64,000 nucleotides of DNA from Sipunculus nudus (lineage: Eukaryota > Annelida > Sipuncula > Golfingiida > Sipunculidae): NCBI GenBank assembly GCA_026874595.1, contig CM049314.1:72248300-72312299 (forward strand), given 5' to 3'. The notes under the pieces were generated by a model that was not told the DNA's origin, did no database searches, and saw only the letters and a program-made list of their open reading frames with translations. The translations under genes and the position numbers were made by a program. The stretch's first letter is position 1. Every line of letters begins with the position of its first letter. Below, piece after piece: positions 1 to 12,506 of the stretch.

Positions 1-2022
1 CCCAACGGGACCAAGAAAAGATACCAGAATGAACGGACTGGCACGGTCAATAAATATAGGCCTAATGAGAGTCGAATATGAGACTGACATTGTCGCTGAT
101 ATTAGACTAAAAACACTGTCTTTTACTTTACATTCCAATCACCGTACAACTAGTTTATCCCCAGATAAAACCATGGGTCGGCCATCTCTGGTCTTCTGAT
201 GGCTTTTCCACTCATCTCCTAGTAAGCGGACCGAGCTAGTCCGATTTAGAAATTCCATATTTTAACTAAAAATTTAATATTAAATACATTAAATTTCTTT
301 TAACTGATCATAATTAGGACATCTCTAAACTGAATTTGTGTACTACAATTAATGTTGTTCATTGACTGAACATATTTCTGTCTTTTACACAAGTTGATGG
401 CATTGTTTCCTGTTTTGTTTCTTGTAAGAGGCATCGATAATGGTATCGCCCCATCATTGTCGATCGTCGCATAATTACATCGATTAATCGTGTAACAGGT
501 TCTGTCTGTTCAAACGAAGATAGACACCCATTACTTGTGCTACAACCTCTATTATTTGTAACAGAAACATATTTACTTATCATTGTAAAAAGGTAGTTAT
601 CAACATATCATAAAACTAGAGATCCGCAATCTCTTAGCGATCATTAGGACGGGGATCACGTTATACAGCTCACAAATAAGGTAAAAATAAATATCAACTG
701 CAAATCTGTCATCAAACCTTGATGCACAATAATCGGTTCCAAATTTTGGAAAGGTTTACAAAAAATCAATGGTTGACTGGTACCCGTCGCCAATATGATC
801 AGGTTATTATCATCGGACCCCATAACTGTGTATTCTGCACAAGTCATCAGTCCTACAGTTGTACTCTACTGTATCGGGTACTTTATAGATGGGAAATTCG
901 TGATGCTTTATTGGTAGGTGACCGACAGGGGCGGATCTGGATAAGAACAATTAAATCACTAGAAAAATACAATAAATAAATGTTTAATGTTATGTCTTAT
1001 GTTAATTAGCTCATCCTACCCGTTCATTATTTTTCACTGAGTAAATGTTTAGTTTCATCAATCTACGAAAGGTGGTTCTATAATATAATGCAGACTTGCT
1101 CAAGCCTTTTAATATTAATAGATAACAACACACCCGTGACAGAGGAACATTTTGTTGCACAAGCTATAGGAATAGCATGCCTTATGATAAGTTGTGAAAT
1201 AATAAGCAAGAGTAAAGACAAAAAGTTTATTTCCAGCCCTACTTCCCACATATTTTATTAATAGAATCAATTGTGTTTGTTAATGGTACAGGAACAACTG
1301 AACATTTTATAATGTTGTACTCTATGTTTTACTCTTTGTTTTACCCGATGAGTCTCGCGGAAAATGTCAATAATACCAAAGAGCCTGTGGCCATGGTTCA
1401 TGGTAACAGGCTGCTCTCTGCCTTGATATAGAATCGTAGGTGGCGCTGCTATAGTCCCTTAAAAAAATAATTAGAAATATCTCAACTTATGGAAAAACAT
1501 CATTTCCGACATTTCAACACTAAAAACGTTCATATCCGAGGCGTGGCCACCAAGGACTTCCATGAAAATAGTCAATTACACCTATAGCCATGACAACATG
1601 ACATTAAGGCCGTTTACAATAAACTGATAGGGGCCTGGGAGTCATGATACAGGTCATTAAGATCACCCATTACAAGGGTCGGTTCAAAATATTTGCTGTA
1701 GTATTTGACATCGGAGGCGTATATTTTCATGTTTATTTGCTAATTATGAAGAAAAAAATATGGGAGTACTACCATGCGTATGATTTGAAAAAAATATCAT
1801 TTTGCTCAGCTTACCGGATATCATATTTTAATTCAGTCCCAATATAGAAGAGGAGAAATCTGCATATTCGGTAAGTGGTCAGAAAAGAAGACGAAGCTGT
1901 GAATCCAGTTATAACTATAATATATCATACTGTTATATATAACAATACTATCATAATTATAATGTGTAGTTTTCGTTTAGATGTATATTATAATAAATAT
2001 AATTATAATTGTATATTATAAG

Positions 2023-2061
<39 letters not shown>

Positions 2062-4830
2062 CTTATATGATAACTTTACATAATTATGAACATACCACGT
2101 GTATATATTTTTGTTGGTAACATGTGTAGGTGGCACAGTTATTACCGCTACCTCGTGGCATTTTATGCCTCACTACACTCAAATCTTATTTATCGTAATA
2201 CTTCATAAGCCGGCTCTGAAGAAATACACGTTTACTGCAAAACCGTTCTTTTTCTGATACTTCACTAAAGCATACTCTCATTTATAATTTAAATAAAGTT
2301 TTAATTATTTTTTCATATTTTAGAGTGATATGCAAGTATTTCCTGCATTATTTACATTATAGTTATGCAATTCATACGTGTGTATATTTAATGATTAAAT
2401 GACTTTTTTTTCTGCAAGTAGCCTGAAACTGTTATTTTCATTCCGGGCCCCAGTTCCCTGTCAAATGCCAAGGTTCTAAACTGAAGACGTCTACACTGAC
2501 AAAAATGAATACGTTCTGTTGCGCTTTAAGTTTAATCGTATCCACTTTTAAGAAAATCTTTTTTTACTAATTCCCTGGGAACATTTCTCTATCACACACC
2601 TGGGATCGATGATTAAGCGCAAATGTTGTCAACCCTTTAATGTACATATAAAGATTCTCAAATAGGGCATTGTATAAATGCATAGGCATTATCAGGGTGA
2701 ATTGTTTTGCAGAACGTGCATTCATATTCTATGGTAAGTTATATATCGTTTTACCATTGGCGAACCACGGCTCAACAACCAGTGTTCCTTGTTGATTTGA
2801 TCACATTTTGATAAAGTGGCATGTCTTGGATTTGGAATACAACTAACTCAGGATTATTTCTGCAATTATTGAATCTATTTTGCTATTCTTGGTACATAAT
2901 GTACATTGTGTACTCAACGACGCCATAAAGAAATATAGATAAGAAGAGGACACTATATACAAATATATAAAACTACTAACTGAAAAACCCGGTTACCAGG
3001 CTTCTTATCGGGGTTGGGAGATATATTGAATGATTTGAGGAATGTTGGCCACATCTTTTATTCTTAAAGTTAAAATAAATTATAGATGTTATTGGGAAAC
3101 TGTCTCAATAAGACACGTACAACTATTTTTACACTTTCATTTTCTGGCGCTGTGCTCGTGGCCAGACATTTGTACATCGGTCCGTTGACTTGAAGACCTG
3201 GAAAGTGATGATGTTTACGTTTGCGAACCAGAATGGGACGCTCGGGCATTCAGATTTCCGAAGATCTTTGCCTGGTTGCATATATTATAGTCACCACAGG
3301 CACCTGTCAAAAATACTAAGTGAATCTGAGTCACGACCGGCGTATTGCTTAAAGAAAATTCGATGGCATAAACTCACTCTACTTACTTATATAAACGTGT
3401 ACAGATACAGTTTTTAGAGTCCGCCTTCCAATGAGAAGTACGCTAATAATGCGTGTAATTCACCTGTGATTTGTGACAGGAGTCACATTTTTTTCACATT
3501 TACTGCCTATCCAAGTGGGTTAGAGACTGAATAAAATGTAAGGCCAAACATGCTAAAAATTCGGCACTGACAGCAGCGTTGGACTTAGGCATTCCGGTCT
3601 TTGCCGAATGCAGTTCGACCTCCACGACATTTACAAAACACGCAACAATCACTGAAAATGATGTCAACATTAAAAAATATTTATTCGCATGTCTGCGAGG
3701 TTACTGCGGGACCAATAACCTTTAAAATGAGGTATAGCACAGTGTCATACGGAATGCAGCTTCAGGGAACATTGAGGACAAAAATGGACCAACTTCCTTT
3801 TATAAATTAAGATAAGATATAGATACAAAACAATAGGTTTACCAACAATCATATATGACAAAATATAAGACCCATGAAAACTTATTTTTTTTTACATTTT
3901 TTTATATCATAGTTATTGTATTCCAGTCCATGTCGGGCATATATATTACTATCGAGTGCTTATTTCGAATATCTTCACCCTTTTCAGCCCTAGACACGCC
4001 CCCCTTGATAGTGTTAAAAAAGTAGGTCACATTGCCCAATATACATCACTGCACAAAAATGACTTTTTTCACTAAAGTCCGGGCGTGTGCGATGCTTCCG
4101 CTTGCTCCAGCTGTGCTCTGCACACGCTTTCTAAACATTCCGAATGCTTTCTCACTTACCTGTCAAAATAATTCTGACGCAGTCTGCATTGATGCGTCTG
4201 TGTGAAATAAAAGTGCACTCTAGACATGAGCCAGAAATGTCCACATTAGCTGTACATGGCAAAGTTATTAATGTCCGCCGAAATTTCTCTTCAATTATAA
4301 AAAGTAAACACTCACCCCCCCCCCCCCCTAAACACGATCACTCAGCTATTCGGACCGATTTGCACATTCATGGCCGTGTATATAAATAGGTAATTCCCAT
4401 AACAAATTTAATAGTTTGTCAATACATTTAATCCTTTCATTAATATCAACTTAAAAACAATCAAGACACGTGAAGAATCTTTCTTCATTTTTTTTGTTTC
4501 CGTTCGAAAATAATTTTATTTCCTTTCTTTTTTAGGATGCTTTAAAAAATGGGTATAATCTTATTAGGCTGATATTTCTCATGCTTTGCATTTGAACGTA
4601 GTATAATGTTTATTTAAAATTACAATGTACAAGAACTAGGGGAAATTCACATTTTGCTTTATTCCATTATTGTAACAGACAAAACGTAAACATGGAAAGT
4701 GTGCCTGCTATTAATTACGTAAAGGTGAAATACCTGTTGGATTCTGATAATTACATGACCGTCTTTCTTTACTAGAGTTTTTTTAAGTAAAAACAAAAAA
4801 AAGTATGAAATATGTTCTATTATAGTAAAC
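1..4830. other. Intergenic, no recognised gene
   Basis: I find no open frame with recognisable domains, splice-compatible neighbours or protein-like composition here; the longest frames are under 90 codons and look random. The stretch holds AT-rich sequence, a (TA)n tract near 2.0 kb, a C-run at 4314-4328 and poly-A/poly-T patches. The region around 656-979 is open on both strands for a short distance but shows no family signature. Confidence 0.6.
2024..2056. repeat. (TA)n microsatellite
   Basis: An uninterrupted TA dinucleotide run, the first of about fifteen in the window. Confidence 0.95.
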
Positions 4831-4836
4831 TTTATT
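4831..4836 (-). terminator. Polyadenylation signal of the fucosyltransferase-like gene
   Basis: AATAAA on the minus strand, about 115 bases past the TAA stop at 4951-4953, the expected place for a cleavage/polyadenylation signal of the upstream GT11-like gene. Confidence 0.55.
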
Positions 4837-4950
4837 TCTGTTTATGCTTAAAGGTTATGATGCTCTTAAATTTTTCTTTAAACCTAGACCGACCATCTGG
4901 TATTGTTGTAAGTTTTTAAAAATTAAGACGAATTTGGTGTAACTAGGTAA

Positions 4951-6456
4951 TTAATGCATTGGTATCCAACCAGGGGGATGGTAATAGTCGCAATCTGTTT
5001 CTTTCGCGTATCCGGTGGTCACTGTCTTTTCGTTATAATATACCGTGATGCCATTCGCCAACCAAGCGGCCCACCAGCCGTAGCTTCCGACGGAGATGAT
5101 CATGTGATCACATTTCGATAATATCGCGAGATTTATATCAGGGTCGTGTTCCTTGACATAAAACAATTCAGGAGCTTTTATATGTTCTTCACACCATTTG
5201 ATATCGGTGCTTACGACCACGAAGATGACTTGTTTAAATTTCTTCCGGAAATAGTCAATAGCTTTTGCAAAATAACTAGGTGGCGCGACACTGTATTCTG
5301 TATTTGACATCGGGGCAAATAAAATATCTGTCTGGATGACGTGTATTCCAACAGTGACGTAATTGGAATTCTGGAATATGCGAGGAATCAAAGATCTTAG
5401 TATTTTATCGGCAGCTTGCTCAATGTCATCCCGGAATTTGAAATCCTCTCTCAGTTGGTCTTCGACGTTTTTAAAGAAATGCCAACTGTGCCAAAAACCG
5501 GTTAGCATGACAGATTTTTCAGATTTAGGCAAGCTAACTTTGGTATCGCCATCATCACATTTCTCAACAGGGACAGGTACAAACCTAAACGGGGCATACT
5601 TTTGGTGGACATCAACTGAATTTTTCATCTTCGTCTTGAAAATCTTTAAAATCCTGAGATCTGCAGGTATAATTGGCTCCAATCCATTCTCTTGAGCAAT
5701 ACCTAACAGAGTTGCATAACTGAACATTTGGTTTCCGAATGGCCTGGCAACGTGATCGTCAATCGTCACCACTGTTGTCACAGCACTAGCATCCATCTCC
5801 TTGACAGGGTCAGCCGCAGGACGTTTGGGTGTTGTGTTTTGAATCATGATGGCCGCATTTTTATTAAGATAGCTTAATTGATCGCCAGCTTTAAGTTTAA
5901 CGTTTTCCACTCCATGGGCAACGTTTGCTTGAAGTTTGGAAACTACAGGTGCTGTGTTTGCTGTTCTAGGAGCTGTATGGACTGCATCATTCGGTCTAGG
6001 GGCGACATTGTCTTTTGTGTTACCTTTGGTAGTTGCCACATTAGTTGGTTCAGACTTTGTATTTGTTTGCTCGGTGGCTACTCTGGATTTTAATACTGTA
6101 TTTTCCGTTGGTCTCTGATTTTTAGAACTATCTTCAATCTTTGGGCCACTTGCTGGTTGCTTTATAGTTGCAGCTGGCTTCCTTGTAATTGTAGGTATGA
6201 CCTTTATGTTAGGATCCTCAGGCCGAGTTTGCGTGTGCACAGCGCCACCTGGTGTCGAGGAAGTACGCTCTGGCGGCTTCTGTATTCCAGTTCTCTCTTT
6301 CAGCGACTCGTTGTCTTCCTTGAGACTTGGCTCAAATTTTAAAATTGGACCCTCTTTCACCTGACCTGCGCTTTCGTATAAATATATAAGATCAGCAACC
6401 AAGATGACCAAGATTAAGTACATAGCGATTCTCTTGATAGATCTTCTGGCAATCAT
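4951..6456 (-). CDS. GT11 galactoside alpha-1,2-fucosyltransferase-like protein
   Basis: 501 residues in one coding exon. It reads as a type II Golgi membrane enzyme: basic cytoplasmic start (MIARRSIKR), membrane anchor about 10-28, a long Thr/Pro/Asn/Lys-rich stem about 33-230, then a catalytic domain 231-501. Family hallmarks of GT11 are visible: RPFGNQMFSYATLLG (238-252), the IHVxxTD block (371-377), the IFVVVSTDIKWC segment (411-422), the D-x-x-LAILSKCDHMIISVGSYGWWAAWL block (440-466) and the final YYHPPGWIP. By family knowledge such enzymes move fucose from GDP-fucose to galactose on glycans. The odd point is at 372-377: the usual H-x-R-R-x-D reads H-V-I-Q-T-D, so both arginines are missing and activity is uncertain. 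A TTTATTTCAG acceptor lies 32 bases before the ATG, implying a 5' UTR intron. One sequon (N207-T-T) is in the stem. No nearby partner genes. Confidence 0.92.
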   Translation of the reverse strand: MIARRSIKRIAMYLILVILVADLIYLYESAGQVKEGPILKFEPSLKEDNESLKERTGIQKPPERTSSTPGGAVHTQTRPEDPNIKVIPTITRKPAATIKQPASGPKIEDSSKNQRPTENTVLKSRVATEQTNTKSEPTNVATTKGNTKDNVAPRPNDAVHTAPRTANTAPVVSKLQANVAHGVENVKLKAGDQLSYLNKNAAIMIQNTTPKRPAADPVKEMDASAVTTVVTIDDHVARPFGNQMFSYATLLGIAQENGLEPIIPADLRILKIFKTKMKNSVDVHQKYAPFRFVPVPVEKCDDGDTKVSLPKSEKSVMLTGFWHSWHFFKNVEDQLREDFKFRDDIEQAADKILRSLIPRIFQNSNYVTVGIHVIQTDILFAPMSNTEYSVAPPSYFAKAIDYFRKKFKQVIFVVVSTDIKWCEEHIKAPELFYVKEHDPDINLAILSKCDHMIISVGSYGWWAAWLANGITVYYNEKTVTTGYAKETDCDYYHPPGWIPMH

Positions 6457-6488
6457 TATGTCAGCCCGGTTCTTTGCCTATTCATCAA

Positions 6489-6498
6489 CTGAAATAAA
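6489..6498 (-). promoter_or_regulatory. Splice acceptor in the 5' UTR of the fucosyltransferase-like gene
   Basis: The minus-strand reading CTTTATTTCAG precedes the ATG at 6456 by about 32 bases. A pyrimidine-rich tract with CAG is a good 3' splice site, so the coding exon is probably exon 2 behind an untranslated first exon that I could not locate. Confidence 0.5.
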
Positions 6499-7055
6499 GA
6501 GAATATGACTTACTTTATACTAGTGTATATACACTTTTCAAAATCAGAATATGTAACACCAGCTATTTGGATTATTTACTTTGAATATTTTGAAGTAAAA
6601 AATTAATAGCTGATAAACGGAAATTTCTATAAATCGAAATAATATAAGTTTTGTACGTGTGTTTATAGAATTTTCATTAACACCATCTGCAATACCAGTT
6701 AAACGGATTTTTTAAATTAAAATATAAATTGGCTTTAAATGGAAATTTCTGTAAATCGAAATAATATCGCATGTAAATGCAAAAAGGAAAAACTATTCCT
6801 AAGCTGATATGAACACATGTATATTATAAATATTATTGATGAAATTGCAAAAATAAATTATATTTATGACAGGCCTGCCAAAGGTAAATGACCCCCCCCC
6901 CTAAAAAAAATAAAATATGAGAGACGGCGCTCTTGAAAAAAATGAGTAGACATCTGTGAAATAAAGAGTGAATAAAAAAGAGTAAAATTAGCGTTAATGC
7001 ATCATTTTTTTGTTGTCACAGACTGAATAAAGATGTGCTTCGCATACTACAAATA

Positions 7056-7058
<3 letters not shown>

Positions 7059-7109
<51 letters not shown>
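7059..7109. repeat. (AT)n microsatellite abutting a MITE
   Basis: About 25 AT units directly left of the inverted-repeat element at 7114. Confidence 0.95.
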
Positions 7110-7113
<4 letters not shown>

Positions 7114-7115
<2 letters not shown>

Positions 7116-7306
7116 GTGAAATCTTGTTGTGTTGAAGTCGAAGGGACCCTCAGGAAACTTCCACACATCCGAGGTTCGACACAAGCGGGTTTTATTTGGT
7201 TATAATTTAACTAGTGTTGTTCGGAATATCGTCGTGTCTGTAACTTCGACATAAGCATAAGCGGGATATTCGACTTAAGCGAGTTTGACACAACGAGGTT
7301 TCACTG
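7114..7306. mobile_element. MITE with terminal inverted repeats
   Basis: A 193-base element bounded by CAGTGAAATCTTGTTGTGT on the left and, inverted, CAGTGAAACCTCGTTGTGT on the right, set in TA-rich sequence. Imperfect inverted sub-repeats of GTCGAA..CATCCGAGG and TTCGACTTAAG follow inside. This TIR form with TA-rich flanks fits a non-autonomous Tc1/mariner-type element. A truncated relative sits at 60.14-60.28 kb inside the second segmental duplicate. Confidence 0.75.
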
Positions 7307-9207
7307 TATATATATACAACAATCTGTACATGTTATCCAAATAATATGATTGTTTGAAATGTTGGCGTTGATGTCTCTCTTCTTTTTGTGTTCATTGACT
7401 ATATTTATATATATATATATATATATCGTTACCAAAGTCAGAAACGTATGGTCCACATCCCCCTGTTTTAAGATAATAGTATTTTTAACATGTTGTGACA
7501 TATGCTGGACATTTGCACATATGGAAATTGCTAAATATCACATTTTGTTCTTCCTTGACCGTTAAAGCATTCAGATAAAATAGTATATATATCGGAATTC
7601 TTCCACTGCAAAAAAAGACGTAAGAAGGTCCGGCTGAAAAAAGAGTGAAAAAGTAATTCTCGTAATTTTCAGGAAATAATAAGAAAAAGAGTGACTCTTT
7701 AAACAACAGGTATTTGGCATGCCTGTGGTAACTTTTGCACTATAAGTTCAATTTTGCTTGAGACAAAAGTTCCCAGGTAAAATCATACCAGCACACGGTC
7801 TCAGTGCCTCCCTTTGAGCTGTTTAAAATCTTGCTATAGTTTTAATGTTAGTAAACACTGTTTACAATCAAAAGCCGAGTGACTGGAAGTCCAATTCTGC
7901 GCATGCGCGACAAAGAGTAACTCCAAACAAGTCCATACATGGAACTTTATGTCCTCTGGCATATCTCTGCTGGATGGATATTAAGGACCATGGGCCGGAT
8001 ATATATTAGAAAAACACACACTCTGTTATGTTGACGCCTGTGATCGCGCCCGGTCCACTCTTTTTAACACTTTTATACAGGCATAGGCCAATGGTTTAAG
8101 AGCGATATTTTGGCAGGTACCAATTCATTTCAATGATAGGACGTTATTTTGTTAATTCAACATGCTTTATACGTGATAAATCCTCTTGACTATATTCATT
8201 TCATAAGCAAGTACGTGTATTGATCTCCCTTTCATTTGATCTTTAGATGGATCCCTCACAGGTTTTCGGTTGCTAGATTATGCAAATACTAACATATCAC
8301 ACTTAATATTTAGCTTATCTTCTATCCATTAATATTCTTAAAGTTGGATCGTATGATGGATTTAGCATTCAAGTTAAATAACTGAAAAAATACGTACCGG
8401 CAGTAGATTGCAAATAAGTTAGATGAAAGGCATTTCACCAAATGAATATATCAAAACACGTACTGGCCGCGAGCTCTTGATACATACACAAAGGCAACTG
8501 TGCAGAATACAGTCAATAATATCAACGGCCATATTTATCATTTTACCATGCGCTGTGGTATTCTATGCATAGAACTTGGCACATTCAAAGAATATTTAAC
8601 ACAAAGCGGACAACTCAATTTGGTTTATTCAGCTGAGCAACCAGAGAGAAATCAGCTTGGCTATCTTGTTTTAACATGTTATTTTCATACTTTATTTTCA
8701 TATTTTGTGGGACACTTTTGATATTTTATAAACAATCCACTGAACCTATATTTCAGTCTTTCTTCCAAGCAGATCACAATTACTTGAAAACCCTTGCAGG
8801 TTCAGGCACCAAAATTTAATATGCGTGTTGGTATGGCTGGCAATAAGAAGATGACGTCACACCTGGTAGCCATATATCTTCCAAACGGAGTCCCCCGCCT
8901 GTCATTTGTGTTTATGTTTGTGTGTGTGAGAGAATTCGAGAGATCAGTTTTACTGTCTAATTCTTTCATAATTGCATGTGTCTGTCATATTTACATTTTT
9001 TAGAGTGTTAAAAGGAATATTTTCACTGAAATACTAAAAATATCTTGATAAATAAAAAAAATCATGTTATATTTTTAAATAATGTATTCGATCATCCGCT
9101 TTTCCACTCGCGCCATAAACACACAATAGCGCAATATACATTGCCATATACATACTTACCTAGAAAACTAGCGGTAATACAGTTCAAATACCATTTTTTT
9201 TGTGAAT

Positions 9208-9210
<3 letters not shown>

Positions 9211-9266
<56 letters not shown>

Positions 9267-9268
9267 AT
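9211..9268. repeat. (AT)n microsatellite
   Basis: Nearly pure AT repeat with one TTT interruption. Confidence 0.95.
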
Positions 9269-9522
9269 CCCTACTGACAGCATAAATGGATCGATCCTTA
9301 ATTTTAGGCATCAGGGGGACAATAGTGGGATTATATATGAATTCATATTGAAAAAAATTCAGCCAAAAGGGCATAAATTGGTCTTGAACATGTGAAAAAA
9401 TGTCATTCTATTTTAGACATAATGGTTGCTATTTGCAAATCGACTAACGTTTAATCTGGGCGGTCCCCCTATTGTAGCTTTTAAAGGAAGACTGGTCTAC
9501 CTAATGACTAGAAAAGATTATA

Positions 9523-9559
<37 letters not shown>

Positions 9560-9954
9560 GGGAGGCAATTTATCTTTAGGCAAAATATAGTACACATTCT
9601 TGATCAATGTCTCTGAACCAGACGAAACACCTGTGTGTAATGATAAGTACATGTCGTAGGGTCATAAGTAATTTACATTCTCAGAGCTGAAATAAAACCT
9701 TGAAAGGATCACCATCATAAACATGTGCGCTTTCCAAACCGAATATTATTTTGCTTGATGTCAGTGTTTTCGTTTCCTGAGGTGTACCGTATGGATCTGT
9801 GACTCAGTATGTCTGTATCTGGTTATAAATACTTTGAAATATCGATTTTGGCGCCTTCTGTCACTTTATGTTTATAGTTGTGATTGTATTTACACCGGAT
9901 GGACAACTGAAGTGTTACCATAAATAATAATTTTTGTATTTATTGGGCATAAAT

Positions 9955-9971
9955 CGTTCTCTCTCTCTCTC

Positions 9972-10020
<49 letters not shown>
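9955..10020. repeat. (CT)n-(AT)n compound microsatellite
   Basis: A CT run to about 9972 passes into an AT run to 10020. Confidence 0.95.
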
Positions 10021-10026
<6 letters not shown>

Positions 10027-11427
10027 TTTGGTGCCTGGGAAGCCCCGGTCCTAAAGAAATCTGTATGTGTGTGTGTTGGAACCCGTTTATCGATCTGCGG
10101 TCTGCCCGTAAAAGGATCCGATATTGAGCTGATTGGTAGACCGGCTCCAACACACACACATTTGTATATATAAATCTATGTATTTATAATGAACTACACA
10201 GTTGAATTTACTCTCGAAAAAAATATACGAATATGTTTGTATATCTATGAAAGTATAAATATATGTGTGCGTGTCATATATTACATATAAATGTCTTATA
10301 CGCTTCTGGTACATCGTTGGATCTTCAGCAGGATACATACATTAACAAGAGACACTACAACACACGCCTTGTCTCATTTCTGGCATAGCTGCTTAGAATC
10401 AATAAATAATCACTCTTTATAGAAATGTTTCCTAGTGTTCAAAACGTCAACCAGTATAAATGTTCTTTCGCTTAGGTGTGATCGTACATACATATAGATT
10501 TTCTACAGGTGCAGGCGACCAATGAATAACGTTCACTTTTACAGGTGAATGTGAAATGAACATATTTCACCTGTGCGCCTCATGTTAGTTTCAGAAAACA
10601 CAAAATCAAAACTTGAGCTGATGTCAACAAAAACATTTTGGATCGCGATCAGAATCTATTATTGAAAGAACTGTACTGTAATTTCAAACCGAGTTAGAAA
10701 TGCAACATGCCCGTGATTAGATAATTTTAACTACTGATCATAAATTGCTTTGAAATTACACCTTTAACAAGGTGTATTTATCCTACAGACGTATCTACAT
10801 GGGGAGCCAGGGTGCCTTAAATACTGTAACCAACAAACCAACAGGTAAGCATTTCTGTTTCGGATGTGACGAAAAGGGCTGGGTATCGGTCAGTCTATAC
10901 AGGAACAATACACGTATAACGATACAGTTAAAGCGATACCCGATTAGTCCTGCGTAGCTCCCTACACTTTTGTAAAATTCTGATATTACATAATAATACC
11001 ATTAGTTATAGCAATAACTAATTGGGGGGGGGGGGGGGGCTCATATATCAAGTCCTCGAAGCAACAGAGACGAGGTCCGAATCGTGGCGGCATTTTACCC
11101 TCTCACATAAGAGACATTAAGAGTAGCCTGATCAGGCTTATATAGAGGCTCATTGAATCGTGTATTCAGGAATATGAGAATCGCCGGATGGGGGCGGGGG
11201 GGGGGGGGGGGGGTGTTACCTTCTTCTCATGGAGTAGAAACGTTTTGAACGTTTGTAATGGGAGACTTTTTCGGAATTAAACTTGCATTTTTCTATTTCC
11301 AAGATAATTTGGATTGCCTCCCCCCCTCCTTAATTGAACTTCCACTTATTCCATAATTTGAGATGAACCAACAATTAACAAACTCTGTGGTATTTTCTAA
11401 GCATCAATATTCGATTGGAAAAAATTG

Positions 11428-11466
<39 letters not shown>

Positions 11467-11941
11467 GTAATACAACAAACCTCAAGCATATCTGTGGAAC
11501 TATATTTTTTCCAATGAAAAGAAGTTGGTTGTAAATCTCGTTTACGTGGTAATTGACAACTCAGTTGATTGACCACAAAGGTATTTTATACTCGAAATTG
11601 TCTGCGGGCCTTAAATATCAGCTTCCTCTGATTTTTTATGCAAGTAAATGGACTGACCTGACAGGGATGTAGTTTGTGATTGTGGTATCTGGGTTTATCG
11701 GTTGACCTGTGTACTGGAATCTTGAAATACTGGTATGACAGCTAAAGAATGCAATGTAAACAAATAACTCTATATACAGCCTCGCGATCACTACATAACT
11801 TTGTTAACTACAAAAAATAGATGAAGATTAGTTTGATAAGATGTAATTATAATTTAATATCTGTGCTCCAAGTTTATATCTTAAAATCAAGCAAAATGGT
11901 ATTTAATCAATAAAATATATTTTAATATATTTTAACACTAT

Positions 11942-12210
11942 TAGGCCACAAAAAAAGTTATGGTTCTCAGGCACTTCTTTCAGAAATCAGTGCGGGGGGG
12001 GGGGGGGTGATTTTTTAAATTTTTTTTATATGTTTTGATAAAAAATGTCATATAATCAATGACAAGCTTAAACAGATTTGTTTTGCTAATCAGGTAAAAT
12101 CACTTCATAAAGGATATCTTAACAAAATTGTATTATTCTATTTTCTTGAAAAATGAAAATCGAAATCGCGGGCAGTGCCTGAGAACCATATCTTTAATTT
12201 TTTGGGCTTC
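11942..12210. mobile_element. Short inverted-repeat element (MITE-like)
   Basis: About 270 bases bounded by an imperfect inverted repeat of roughly 35 bases. The core TATGGTTCTCAGGCACT on the left is matched by AGTGCCTGAGAACCATA on the right, with A-rich outer parts (GCCACAAAAAAAG / AATTTTTTGGGC). The interior is AT-rich with a G-run at 11994-12007. It lies just upstream of the small membrane-protein gene at 12285 and could supply part of its 5' flank. No coding capacity. Confidence 0.6.
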
Positions 12211-12284
12211 TTTGCTTAAATTTATAAGTAATAATTGATAGAATCATTCTTTCAGATAACGAGCAGTGAGCGATAATAGAAGAC

Positions 12285-12506
12285 ATGGCGATCCGCCACC
12301 GGAAGTACCCTACATCATCGCGAATGTGGCTTGTCCACCTTCTGTCTATCGAGAACTTCTTCAAAATAACTTTCCTGACTGTAATGATCGGGTTCGCCCT
12401 ATATTGGGCTACAAACGGAGCGATCTTTCCCAGAAAACTAGTTTTACTCGTCCGCGGCCACTGGATAGGGGAAATATTGCATCCTCCGTCAAGAAGTAAC
12501 GGCTGA
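12285..12506 (+). CDS. Small single-pass membrane protein, copy A (unrecognised family)
   Basis: 73 residues: a basic start (MAIRHRKY), one hydrophobic segment about 25-43, then the short motif ATNGAIFPRKLVLLVRGH and a polar tail. I do not recognise the family. The case that it is real is the relative at 17570, which shares start, membrane segment and the signature LYW-x-T-[ND]-GAIFP-x-K-x-x-LL-x-R-x-H despite little DNA identity, which suggests protein-level constraint. A TTCTTTCAG acceptor ends about 30 bases before the ATG, so a 5' non-coding exon is likely. AATAAA motifs lie near 12.75 kb. Positive-inside charge suggests the N-terminus faces the cytosol. It could instead be the N-terminal exon of a longer protein, but I see no convincing donor before the stop. 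Confidence 0.55.
   Translation: MAIRHRKYPTSSRMWLVHLLSIENFFKITFLTVMIGFALYWATNGAIFPRKLVLLVRGHWIGEILHPPSRSNG

Larger units (their letters stand above)
6500..11930. other. Intergenic, repeat-rich, no recognised gene
   Basis: Apart from the MITE at 7.1-7.3 kb and microsatellites at 7059-7109, 7400-7427, 9211-9268, 9528-9557 (GT)n, 9955-10020 and 11431-11463, I see no supported gene. The apparent open frames at 9.0-9.4 and 9.9-10.2 kb are readings through (TA)n tracts giving poly-Ile/Tyr. Two G-runs (11024-11039, 11188-11212) lie in this stretch. Confidence 0.6.

Noticed and set aside
719-979. 86-codon plus-strand frame and overlapping minus frame
   Set aside because: No family signature, no splice context; a GGGGCGGATCTGG motif at the end suggests an old transposon fragment.
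5363-6342. Plus-strand frames over the fucosyltransferase gene
   Set aside because: Antisense shadows of a long, domain-bearing minus-strand frame.
9045-9395. Open frames of 60-116 codons around 9.1-9.4 and 9.9-10.3 kb
   Set aside because: They read through (TA)n tracts as alternating Ile/Tyr and have no other protein features.
12266-12499. 77-codon frame overlapping the small membrane gene
   Set aside because: It is the shadow frame of copy A; copy B supports the other frame.
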